A DNA stretch of 64,000 nt, taken from positions 34,243,722-34,307,721 of the forward strand of contig CM050654.1 of the NCBI GenBank assembly GCA_027574665.1. Reading direction: 5' to 3'. Below the pieces are notes generated by a model, which ran no database searches, was not told the DNA's origin, and worked only from the letters and a program-made list of their open reading frames with translations. The DNA comes from Rhynochetos jubatus. Lineage: Eukaryota > Chordata > Aves > Eurypygiformes > Rhynochetidae. Of the stretch, positions 26,225 to 38,210 are shown piece after piece; within the stretch, counting starts at the first letter, position 1, and the number at the start of each line of letters is the position of its first letter. The translations under genes were made by a program, and so were the position numbers.

Positions 26225-26350
26225 TATTCCTCATTCACCTCCACCTTGCCACTTTAGTGGCATTGCATTCGCATTACAAAAGACAACTGCAAAATAAAAC
26301 AGATCATTAATTATCCCATAAACCCATTTAACTTGTAGACAGAGGTGTAA
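26225..26350. promoter_or_regulatory. Candidate conserved noncoding element
   Basis: Compact non-repetitive block with a homeodomain core TTAATTA at 26307-26313 and a T-box-like AGGTGT at 26343-26348. No reading frame spans it. The role is inferred only from motif density and texture. Confidence 0.25.
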
Positions 26351-26708
26351 ATTAAAGGTTTGACATTTCTTCTTTGTATGGAAAGTGCTTCATGTCTGCT
26401 GCTATTGTGTCTCCCCAGGGCTAATTTTGATGTGGTAACTGGTGAAAGTAATGCTTCTGAGAAACAACAGAGCTACTGGTTTTCCAGGTAAATTCCAATA
26501 CCTTAGAGAAGAAATATACTATTTTGTATTGTATGGTAAATAGAAGCTAAAAGTTTACTTTATGTGGAGTGCTTTTTCTGATTATTTGTGAAGATTAAAT
26601 TATTTTAGTCTGATTATTTACTAATAAATATCAGCCAAATTACAATAAACTAATGTTATTTTGGGTTTTCTTCCTGATTATCAAAGGGCTCTTTATTAAT
26701 AATCCTAA

Positions 26709-26735
26709 ATAGATTTATTTAAAAAATAAATCTAT
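26709..26735. repeat. Perfect inverted repeat, 12-bp arms, 3-nt loop
   Basis: ATAGATTTATTT at 26709-26720 and AAATAAATCTAT at 26724-26735 are exact reverse complements with the spacer AAA. The stem is AT-rich, so chance is plausible. Confidence 0.85.
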
Positions 26736-29700
26736 CTTCAACCAAATAAGAGACATGTTTTTAAATTATTTCAGATGATTCAATTGTTGGACCTCTACCT
26801 TATAACACTTCATAGAGTCTGTGTTTAGTTGCTTGTTACTTGACAAAGGTCAGATGTGTTTAAGCTTCCTTAAGTAAGTCACAAAAAGTTATTTTGTTAT
26901 TATTAGTATCATTATTGAAAACTATACAAAAACACCAGAACCTGTGTGGTTTAGCTGCAGTGAACCCAGTCATTGATGAATGAATCTAATCATGCCAGAT
27001 AGAGGGGAAAAGTAGTTTCTGCCCACCGGCTCCTTTGACTGCCCATTTCTTTTCAACAGCCAGTTCCTGGAAACTGATCTTCAGATCACACATCACAGTT
27101 AAAATAAAAAGGAATAAAACCAAGTATAGTTTGATTTGCAAGTAATCATAGACTGAAACGTATTAAGTGATACTTTGGCTGCTTCAGTGTAAATTCACTT
27201 TTTCTGCGCATTCAGAGCTGGTTCTCGATAGGCTTGACTATGAAAGTAGCAAGTTTCCACAGTGAAGCCATCAAATCATTGGGCCAAAATATCATAAAGA
27301 TATCTGAAGTTTGGCAAGTAAGAGAAAATATAATAATGCAAAATTCTGCTATGTCATTATTTGCTATGATTGTTTTTATAAGTATTACTATTTTGTGTGT
27401 TGTTGAAGCCACACATGAATGAATAAGCATCAAAAGGATTCTGATATTGGATGAGAAACATGATGGTTTCAGTAAATTCTACAGGGAACTCTTTTCCAAA
27501 AGACTTTCTGCTGACAAAAAGGTGTATTTGAGTATCATGTCTGCATGAGTCTCTAATTAGACTTGTCCATTTCTGCAGCTCTTTCTCTCCCCTATGCTCA
27601 GAGGACACAGGCTGTGAGTTTCACCACCAACCTTTACAGGCAGGCTCAGCTCCAGGTAGTGTCTTTCCCCTTAGCCACTTGCCAGATTAAAATTGTTCTG
27701 TCTCCTCAGAAACACTGACCTCCTCACTGGCCTCCAGCTGTGGCTGCTTGTGCTGAATAATGGCATGGCACCAAGGCTAAGGGGTGTGCAAAGGAGAAAG
27801 ACAAGGCTTGCTCTTATTCTGTCTTGTCTAAATTCTTTGCTTCAATTATGCTCATCTGGCAGATGAAACACCTTGCTAATTCAAAAGAAGAATTTTTACA
27901 TGAAGGGCATTATTTCCTCAAGGCTTTCCAAACTAGATTAGTATTCAGTTTAAATCTTTCTTCACCTTCTAATCTTTGAAAATCTAATAATGCATTTTTT
28001 CTTTTTACTGCATTACCACATCAAAGCAAAACTTGTTGTGGATAGTTATTCTAAATTCACTGTCTGTGCTTACAACAATACTTTCATGAACAGCCTTAGT
28101 TTCTAGTAACCTCATATGTACTGTCAATTGATTTATTTATGTATAAGTCTATTTATTAATTTATTTACTGTGATGGAAGAATATTGAAAGCTTTTTCAAA
28201 GAAACTACCAACCAAGGGCAATTCTTTAACCGATGTAAATTGACCTAAGCAGACTGATTTCATCAGACAATTGTAAAATGTTCTCTGAGTATATTTACAA
28301 CTTACCTGTTACCTCTATCAGCCTCATACAATCTTAATTGTGTATTGAATTGTGAAGAAAATTCAGCAAGGTCAAACTCCAGCCAAAATCTAGAAGAGCA
28401 TTTGAAGATATTAATTATGTTTATAAATTTTCTGAGTATTTGGTAATACTGTCTAACATATGGACTCAAGGGCTTCAGTCTTACAGGGGCTTTCAGCAGA
28501 TATGCAGCAATTCAACAAAGTTACAGAATTCTTACTGTTAGTACAAACATTTGTGAAGCTTTGCCTGTAACTGAACTGACATCTGAATATTTAGCCTGGG
28601 TTGTCGAGTAGTTGTTGAACTGGGCAACCTTGAACAGAGAAAAATTTGAGTGAGGATCCATAAGGGCAGGAGGCAACCCAGCTCCAAAAGCTACCTCAGA
28701 TTAGCCGGCCTGTTTAAGCCCTGGCAAAATGAGAGACCTCAGCATGCACATGAGCTCCCCTTTTCTTTCCTTCTTTTTGCAGATAGCTGTGTTACTATGG
28801 ACACAAATTGACGACTTGCTTTGAGAGATGTTCTTAGTCACTGCATTTCCCATAATCATCAACACTCCTCACAAGTACCATACCTACCTGTAACACCAAA
28901 GAAAACTTCTAGGGAGGGAGACAAAATAAAGAAGTCCTGTAGCTAATGATTGCCTGTTTAGAGAATACTATGGGTTCTGCCCTGAAACAAATCCTTTTAC
29001 AGGAGACAAAAGTGCTGCTAAGTCTGTAACAGTACCTGATAGAACACTTGCTTGTTTAAATCATGTTTTTCATTTACATCACCATGGGATTGTATGCAGG
29101 AGACCACATGTTTCCATGGGTTTAGCGATGACTGCCCTTTATTTTCGTAACAACAGTGATGTGAAACTGGAAATTCTTGTCGAAGCAGAGTAAAACAGAC
29201 ACCCTCTGATCTGTGTGTGTGGGAAAAACAAACAAACAAACCAACAAAACATACAACAACCAAACAACTCTCTTTCTGGGTTTCCAGAAAGTTACAAAGT
29301 TATTTTGAGAACGTGCCAGAGCAAATGCTGGGTAGAGAAACAGATGTTTGCTAAAACCTGTATCATGTCTATCTTATTCCTTGCTGACCAAAGCCTGTTA
29401 GTGTTCTTGACCAGTTACAGGTCTTAAATATTCTTGTTAGAACTCCTGTCAGCCCTGTCTTGGTTGAATTTTAATGGGCTCAGCCTCAGAGATGGTCCTT
29501 TATATGTTAGGCTCAGGGTCAGAGAAAGCAGAGCTACCATGTTCGCTGGACATCTCCTTGGATGAAACCCAAAAATTTACAGTGGTGATCTTTTTTTCCA
29601 TTGTATCTGAGATACCAGAATTTTTACTTCTATATACAAAGAGTGTTTCTACCAAAGGAGTAAAGACTTTTGCTTCCAGCAGTACTTGTGCTGGGCTGGT

Positions 29701-32700
29701 GGCAAGGCAGGCCAGGGAGGTTGGACAGTGCTGGAAAAGTCTGTCCATAATTTTTTAAAAGTCTGTAAGATATTGCTAGATATAAGTAGTTAGGCCACTA
29801 TGACATCCTTCACAAAGAAATAATTCTTATACTGTAGGACATGAGTAAACTCATGCTCATAAACTAAAGGAAAAAGAGGAGATTTTTCAACTTGGATCTT
29901 TGTTTAAAAGTATCTGACGAAATAAACATATTTCCTCCAGACAGCTGCTTAAAATATATTAGAGTACCCACTTACATTATTTATCTCAGTCTGTGTGTCT
30001 GCGCTGATTGTGCCATGTAACTTCCCAAAGCAGGAAAGTTTGATTAAACGACGTGTGCCTAACTGCCTTTTTTGAACTCAATACCAACTACTGTGCAATC
30101 ATGTCTACCTCTTTTCACCTCATCATTTATAAGCCACAGTTTACTTACATTTCCATATCTATTTCAGTCAGTCAGCCTTACACAAACACAGCCTATTTTT
30201 CACTTTATATTTGGACACATGAACTCTTTCATTATATTTCAAATCTAAGGTTATACTCTGAAAAGCCCTGGAAAAAGCTAAAAAGCAATTTCAGATCTTG
30301 TATTTAGTTACAACTGACAAATTTTAAGGTAGATTACCATATATTCACATGTGACAAAGATCAATTACGCCTAATAAGATAAAATCATAGTAATTTTTCA
30401 AATAATTCATATTAAAGAAAAACTGAAGCATTGCCTTTTATATTACAGTCACATTTATAATTTCATTTTGGAAGCAGGTGTTTTTCAGTCTATGTTGCCT
30501 AGTAGGATCTTTAAATTACAGAATTACTGGACTCAGCAAAATCTGCCTCTTTGAAATTAGTGAGTAACTTGCCTTGACTCCAAGGAAGACCAGTCCCACC
30601 TGGATAAAGCCCTGAACAACCTGGGTTTATCTCATAGCTGACCCTACTTGGACAAGGAGGTTGCACTAAAGTTCCCCTCCTGAGTTTCTCTCCAAAGTTA
30701 ATTATGCTATGACCCTTTATGCACAATGTTTCTGCTTTTCTTGGACTGTTTTTACTAAAAATTCTAGAAAATTGAATAAATTATTAAACCCATTCCTCCA
30801 TTCATTCACTAAATAGTATTTCTCAAGAAAAAGTTGTACCATCATTTGCTGAAAAGAAGTATCTTCATGCAGTCCTCCCAGGAATTTCTCAGTGGTATCT
30901 TGCTTTCACATACTTATTTTTCCAAATAGCTGTGAACCACATTAAACTCCTGTCCAGTGTCTGTGATAGCCCATCATCAGTCCTTTGCCATGATGCCTTT
31001 CTTGTATTCTCCCTTTTATCCAGCTTTCTATCTCTGCAAGTGCTTTACCTCCCCCCAAAGCAGCTGCTTAGTTTTCATAATTGCATCTTGAAGCCACGAG
31101 TGTAATCACAGGAAGAGAAGAGTCTGTGAAAAAATTGTGAATGAGAAGGAAAGAATGAGAAGAGAAGAATAAGTGAAGAGTAAGAAAGGAAAACAAAAGG
31201 CCACCTTTGAACTTGGAGGCCTTCCATAGCACATCTACCTCCACTGCCAAGAAACCACAGATGTTCATCGCATAAGCAGATGTAAGTGTTACTGTGAGGT
31301 GTATGTTTGTTGCTTGTGCAGAATCTTAATAATTTTCCCCGCAGCTGCACTGGTATTTTTTTTTCCTCTAATTTTTAATATGGAAAACTTTAAAAATACT
31401 GAAGTAGGAATAAGGAAACAAAAAAGATGGTAAGCCTTATAGAAACCTCTTTAAAAGAAATTCCATAAACTTTCTTCTCTGCTCTTTTCATTTCTCTTGT
31501 TCACTTTCCCTTACATATCTAAAATACAAGGAAGCATTCTAACACATCTTGAGTTGCTAAGATTTCATGGAAGCTCCTATTCAGAAGGTGTAGGGTAAAG
31601 GTGATAAATCATTTCTCCCAGCACTTTGGCTAAGCCTTCGCAAATACTGGAATGAAGAGTTACTGCTTAGTAATGCTAATAGGATTTGTTCAGGGGTAGT
31701 AGTGAATATATCAACTAACTGATTACAGTATCATTTTTTTCATCTCAATTGGATTTCTTTCCACATGTTATAAAAGACAACATTATTTAAAAAAAAAAAA
31801 AAGATCTATTTAATTGCTTAGGAAGACCCTTATTTACCATCAGATTTCCTTAAAGATACATCTAGGAGTCTTCTGACTAGTTGCATTCGATCAAAGCATG
31901 ACAAGTATCATGAAAAGCTAATCTCCTGATGGTAGATATGAATCTTCTATGATCATTTCCCATTGAAAGGTTTTAGAGATTCAAAAATCAATTAGATTCT
32001 GCATTTCTAGTTCACTGAATTAGTCAATATGGCAAACAGGAGACTCCTCTGACCTTTGTCCATACAGGATCTCCCTGCAGCCAGCATCCACTGAAGGTAG
32101 CTGCGTAGCCACTTTGTTCCACAGAAGAGGTAAAGGAGTGCAGTGAGCATCTTAGAATGAGCGGCTATCTTCTAAACGGTTCAGGACCATGAGGGTCACT
32201 ACAGGAGTTGGTCAAGTCAGTTTTAGCCACTCTGGTCATCCATGTCATTAAACAAGATTGAATTTCACTGTGTGTGAAATGTACTTAATAATAATATCAG
32301 AAGCTATTCTTGGCAAGAAGAGAGAGAGACTATTAAAAAGAATTCTAAGAAGCTGAGTCTCACTCTGAGCTGTTGGATGAATTCATTACATTTCTTCCTA
32401 AAACATTCTGCAGAGAAGGAAGGTTCCTCTCTGAGGTTGACCATAGTCACTGCCAAACAAAGGGACAGTGAGAGCATCCTCACAGTCTCCTACCTGGCAC
32501 ACCATATAAAATGGCCAGGCTTTACGGAAACTCAGTGCTCTGGTTTGTATCAAAACTCTATTTGGCTGGGATAACGGCACCAGTAAGAAGTCCTGCACTT
32601 TAGATTTATGAAAGACCTATAATTTTAAGGAAAGCTAACCAGGAAATCAGAAACATTAGACAAAAATGGATTATATAAAAATACCAACACCTCAAGGACT

Positions 32701-33179
32701 TCTTCTACAGGGCACAGGCTCAAGAGCTGCCCCAACTAAAGAATGGATTCACAGAGTGAGTCAGTACTTATAATCTTTAAAGGATCCCAGTAGATTTATG
32801 TAGACTGTAGTTAATGACAAAGGCAAATTTAAACCTGAATGAAATTTTAAAATAGTTAGAGATCTGCTCATGACAGCCTTGGTAAAAGATATCTCAAAAA
32901 TCACTATTTTGAACATGAAACTGCTATTATGTTGTGGCTTAGAATTGTTTAGGGACGCATCAAATGATTTCTAATAAATCTTATCACTGGAAGCCAGAGA
33001 AACAGATTTTGAGTCTGGATTCATGTGAGCACCTCCTAGAAGCAAAAGCTTACCAAATTCCATTAGCAATGAAAATTACATTGAAAAATTTTTGCATAAT
33101 TGCTAAGGTTTTGTATGATGGACCACCTTCAGCCTTCAGATGTGAGATGTGATCAAACCTCCATATAAATCAGTGGAAC
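26736..33179. other. No gene recognised; about 6.4 kb
   Basis: Unique AT-rich sequence with short chance frames (the largest is 94 codons at 29474-29758 +, mirrored by 82 codons on the opposite strand). An A/C-rich low-complexity patch lies at about 29223-29266 and an A14 run at 31789-31802. No exon, RNA gene or recognisable mobile element. Confidence 0.6.
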
Positions 33180-33320
33180 CCTGTTGATTTACTGTGGTTC
33201 AGCATTTGGCAGCAGATTGGGGTTTTTTTCCGATTAATAGATGTAGGGAAAAATAATTGAGTCGCTTATGCAATATGCATAAAACTGGATGGTTTAAAAG
33301 TGATTTGCATCAAGTGACTA
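33180..33320. promoter_or_regulatory. Candidate regulatory element with POU/octamer-like sites
   Basis: Contains a perfect octamer ATTTGCAT at 33303-33310 and a near-palindromic ATGCAATATGCAT at 33268-33280, both POU-type sites, beside homeodomain-like AATAATTGA near 33252-33260. No reading frame. Closely spaced POU and homeodomain sites are common in vertebrate neural or developmental enhancers. Activity is not demonstrable here. Confidence 0.3.
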
Positions 33321-36300
33321 GAAGAGAGAGGCTCATGCCACTGTGTACTCCATGGGGCAAGGTATGCGCCAGTGAGCTCTGGAGAAATGGATATACACTG
33401 TCAGGAGTTTGCTGTGGTATCGAGGGACACAAGTAAACAAATAAGGAGAATGGTGCACGGACCAAAAAGCAAATCTGCGTAGTCTGCATCCTTTCTGTCC
33501 TGTCCTTGCTAAAATGACTACTGACACACATGTCTGGGTAGAAGGGCAGGCATGGGCGTTGCGTGTTGAAGGGCATTTAGTTCTAGATAAGAAAACATGC
33601 TAAAATACTATTTATAGTACCACAAGGGAGATGAAACGCTGCATAGCGTTGTGGTTTGATTCAGCTGAAATGGCCTCTCCATGTTTGTCTGAGTAATATT
33701 ATCAGATACAGCGCTGAGAGGAGAGTCAGAACGCTCTTCTTGACGTGTTTTCCACTGCTGAAGTTCAAAGAATTGGCAGTTCCCCATGCAAAATTTCAGG
33801 ACCAGTGAAACTGCAGATACTTGACAGTCCATGTGGCAAAGGAAGAGTCAATATGCAACCTGAAGAGGATAACTTTTCAGCAGTTATGAGAGGCAGCAGT
33901 GATGATCCTGAGACACTTAGGGGAGAAAAACTACCTGAATATGCTGCAGTGATTTTAGACAACAGGGTATTTTGAATAATATATTATGAATATATGCTGA
34001 GAGAAAGAGCGATATCATCACGTTTGCTTATCAGCTAGGGTTCTGCCCAATATCCTCACACTAGACATAAAAATGATTAGCTTATGTTTCTTCCCTAGCT
34101 GGAGCAGATGTGCGGAGTATGACTGACACTCCTTCTATACTATTATCACAAACAGATAGCTATCAGAAAGTCAGTCTCTTCCCAGCTTTGCAATGTGTCT
34201 CCAGGCTGTGACAGCACTGACATAAGGCATATTTTAAGCTGCCTGTAGATTCCAGAATGAATGAGAGATTTAATATGGGGGAATGTTCACTGATAAAAGT
34301 GACTTCTTTACTATGCCCACTCTGTGTGCTGCATTCCAAAATGAGCAGATAAAAAGCAAGAAATAATAATAAAAAATATATATAGGTGGATTTATTCAAA
34401 TATGATGTTGTCCATCACCAGAAAAATATTTGCCTCACTGCAGGACAGAAAACTAGGAGAAAGGAATGGAAAAGGTATGTGTCCTGTTAAGCAGCAGTTG
34501 GAGCAAGAAGAAATGATTTGCAGGGAGAGCACTAATGTTCATGAAGATCACGAGAAAGCATGAATGGCTTAGGATATACCTGTAGTTCAGTCTGCTCTGT
34601 GTTTGCAGCAGGACAATCATTTATTAGGTCTTTCCAGTATTAGCGTATTGAACTCTGAAAAATATGCATCTTTCATGCGGTATTAAAGACATATGGGACA
34701 TGTCTCAGAATTCTTTAAATTAAATACATACACCTAGAACCAGGTGTAGTCAGGGATAAACTAAGCAGCTGTCTAGAGCAACAGACATAGTAGGTCCTGC
34801 TTCTCATCCTGTCATGGTCCCGAGAAACCAAAAACAGCGCTGGGGGAGAGGCTGCAAGCATTTGCATTAAGGATGTGACTTATTCCAGTAATAGGAAACT
34901 CCACCACCACTGTCCCCATCACTCCACTAATAGCTGGAAAAACAACACGTATGTCCAGAGCTCTCCTTTGGATGTGTTTCTGCTCCACTCCTTCCTAAAT
35001 CAGTGCTTATAATGAAAACTAGAGCGCTATTAGATTTGAGATGGGAATAGTTTAGTGACAGGTGACAGGCAAAGGTTAGCTATTTTATATCTTGGAATGC
35101 CTTAGCAAAACTTTTGCTGTTATCACAAATAAACTGAATTTACGACTGTAGGGATGGTACCAAAAATGCAATACAGATCACATAATCTTGTTTTCCAGCC
35201 AGACCACTTAGCCATGGACATAAAAATACCTCATAAAAAGGAGTCTAATGCCTCAGATCTTTACAAATGTCTAACAAATAACAATTTAAGAGAGGAAAAA
35301 AGATTATGCATAAAACATCAATATATGTTGCCTTATTCAGAGAACGTATTTATGTATTTTGAACATTTGCATTTTACAGTTTACCATGAAATATTCTCCT
35401 TCCTTGGTTTCAGAGAAGAGGCAGGCAGCCGGTAGAGCCACAGGTGTAAATATGTTTTCCCATTTAAATGGCTTAAGCAGTTGTCTTTCACAAAGACAGA
35501 GACCAGCTATGAGAAGCAGCAGTTTGTCTGTGCTTTGTCAGACTCTAGCAAAGGGAAGCACTACAATCTGTAGAGGTAGAATATTAGATGTATGCCAGAG
35601 ACATGCTTTGGACTAGTCAATATCCTAAAAATAGCTTTTCAGCATGATCTCCCTATTTGTGGGGTTTTTTGTGAGCTTCAACTGTATCCTTAATGTTACC
35701 TTAACCCTTTCATTGTGGGGATGGATAGGGAGGGCAAGGGGAGGAAGACCTGATTATAAACCAGTGGTAATTTTTATTACCACTTTAAAAGTGTAATTAT
35801 GAAATCATATTCTATTATAATTGTAATTTAAGTTACAAATATACATAATACAACTAAGAATATATATATATCTTAGATGTTTAAACATATATTTTAAAAT
35901 TATACATTGAAAAATGGTAAAAAGAAGGTCACATTGCATGCTGCCCTTTTTCGTGAATTAAAAAGAAAACTTAGTAAGTTGAAGTGAAATTGTTGGGAAG
36001 AGAGGGATGAACGTTATTATGATCAAAGAGACTATAACTGTCAACTTTTAGATGGAATCAAAGAACAGGTTCATCATTTTTCCCTGTGGCAATTTAATTC
36101 ACATTTTGTACTGTTCAGTTAGAAGCATATTAATGGCAAATTACAGAAAGCATGTCATTGTAATGCACTGAATAGCTAATTCCATTGTTAAAATGTATCA
36201 GTGATTCTCAGTCAAGGATAAATGACGTTGCCTTTTCTATGAATAAGGAAAAATCCTCAGTGTAGTCAGGAAACTGATGAAAATTAAAGATACTTTGTCA

Positions 36301-37452
36301 TCTTAAAATTCACATCCTCATCAAACAGCTCATGCCCACTGCTCCTGCAAACCAAAAAATTTCCAAAGGACAAGTACTGTTTTTCCATGTTATTTTGGTT
36401 GTTTTGTTCATTTGTCAGTACTCTGGGTACATTGTTTTCACCAGTTCCCCCATACATTTAGTAAAATGGTGCTATGGCCTTGGTGGCTGTGGGACTGACC
36501 AAGCCATGGCCAGTTTCTGCGGTCTGAACAGATCCACAGACTGGGGGGGAAGAGAACATTTTAAAAGACTAAGAGAATTGAACTACAAAACTTCACAGGT
36601 ACTGTAAAATCAGGGAAAAGTCCTAAAACCAGATTTTTTTGATTCCTAGTAATTTCAGGTTGGTGGGCTTTGTTTAAGCGTTTCCTGTTTCTCTCTAATA
36701 CTGGGTATCAGTGTGTTGTGCTGATTAACCTTCAGGTTCACAAAGACAACAAAACGTAAAAGCTTTTCTCTAGTTCCTCTGCAAGTCGATGGCATTTGGC
36801 TCTGAAGAAGGAAGGCAGAACAGTAGAAAAAGGAAGGAAGCTAATTGACTTGATCTCCTGGATGTCATTCAAGTGTTATTTAGCATCAAGCGCAGCCATC
36901 CCTTCAGACAGCCAAAACAACACTTCTAGTAACCAAAAATATCTTTCCAAGGAGGTATTCATCTTTGCAAAGTTACAATCCTCAAGAATCATAAATATTT
37001 TCTTCTTGCTGTGATATTACTGCTCTTAAAATTTTAAGGAGCTATATGTATCTATATTTTTAATCCCTATTACTGCTTGCTCCAAATCTCAGTAGCCAGG
37101 AGGAGTCTTTTCTTTCACTTCTTTGTCCTCTTGATATTTTCCCAGAATCTCTGACCAGACTACACATGTAGAGAAACTGGATAGTTGTTGAATGGGGATT
37201 TTTTGGTTGCACTATAAAGAAGTTCAAAAGCTTACCATCTTGACATGCATTATTACCAGTGAAATGCAATCCAAACCTAATGGCAAATTTTCTATTTCTC
37301 ATCAGCCTACTTTTCCCATATTTATTATCCTTTCTTTTCATTCTTTTCACTTTCTGAAGATGTTCTATTTACTTGTATCTCAGTATTAAAAAAAAAAAAA
37401 AAAAGATATTTGGGCTTGGGAAATCTTCAGTATTGCTCTATTGACTGCATAG
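33321..37452. other. No gene recognised
   Basis: Unique AT-rich sequence. The frames at 33745-33975, 35154-35435 and 36332-36607 (+) have no motif and no clear splice-site pairs; the first begins with GTG, not ATG. A small perfect inverted repeat with a T4 loop lies at 35763-35784, a short TA run near 35861-35872 and an A17 run at 37388-37404. Confidence 0.6.
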
Positions 37453-37494
37453 GTACATAGAAATGTGTACAAACAGGTTCACAGAAATGTGAAC
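37453..37494. repeat. Tandemly duplicated hairpin, 24-bp period
   Basis: Two copies of a hairpin lie 24 bp apart. Unit 1 is GTACAT-AGAAAT-GTGTAC (37453-37470); unit 2 is GTTCAC-AGAAAT-GTGAAC (37477-37494). The six-base loops are identical. The stems differ at an A-T pair replaced by T-A (both sides changed) and at a G-T mismatch or wobble replaced by G-C. The 6-nt linkers and flanks are also similar (AAACAG after unit 1, AAAATA after unit 2). Confidence 0.8.
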
Positions 37495-37499
37495 AAAAT

Positions 37500-38090
37500 A
37501 GCTTAGGAAAGTTTCCTGTTGCCATGGCAAATTCAAAGAATATACTTGTCAATTACTACAACTGGTTAAGTATTTTTCCTTTACAAAAAAGCTCTAATAT
37601 TGAAAAGATATTGAAGCTTTATCATATTAATAGAAATGGAGATAATAAAAATCTTACTAGATAGTACAACTAGAGCTGATATTTCCATCTGTTCTGCTAT
37701 GGAAAAGAAACTCGTTCAGGAGTGGAGGATTTCCTGCTTTTCAGGTAAAGATCAGGTAAGGTCACAAAAATGGCTCTCAGGCTAATCTCAGGGGTTGCTT
37801 TATTTATTCCTTCCTAGCAGTGGCAGGTCAAGCCTGCATAGTTTAAAAGTCAGATGTATAGGGTAAGGTTGATGTCTTTGTTTTGACTTCCACCTCCACA
37901 ACTTACAGCTGGGGTTTGAAAAATCAGTTTGCCTTCTTCCTCCATTAAAGATTCTTCCACAAGAGTCTGACTCATCCTCCAGACAAAAAGACAAGGAAAA
38001 TATTGCAGATCTAATGCTAACAGTAATTCCCTCTCTAGCTGAGAGGACTCCCAGGACTCGTCCTTCATACAGGCTCCCTGATACCTGTCA
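37500..38090. other. No gene recognised
   Basis: Unique sequence. The minus-strand frames at 37800-37994 and 37850-38068 overlap each other and show no motif. Confidence 0.6.
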
Positions 38091-38094
38091 TATT

Positions 38095-38210
38095 CCCCAG
38101 CAGCTAAATCCGGTCTCCATTATTTTGGTCTCTATTCATTCAGACTGTAAAATTCTAAGACAGCTTTTCTTACTGTTTAGAGTTGTATGTTGTGTAGCTT
38201 TTAGTCACTG
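38095..38210 (+). mobile_element. Possible 3' tail of an old LINE or SINE
   Basis: The stretch 'cattcagactgtaaaattct' at about 38136-38155, followed by a T-rich segment and 'ttgtatgttgtgtagc' at about 38183-38198, follows the shape of the 3' tail shared by sauropsid L2-type elements (a conserved 'gactgtaaactctt...ggcaggga...tgtacag.gcctagc' pattern). Only the spacing and a few words are kept, and no body of the element was recognised upstream, so this is tentative. Confidence 0.28.

Noticed and set aside
33718-33975. Plus-strand open stretch with acidic, exon-like composition
   Set aside because: No family resemblance, no ATG at its start (the first candidate codon is GTG), and no convincing acceptor and donor pair.
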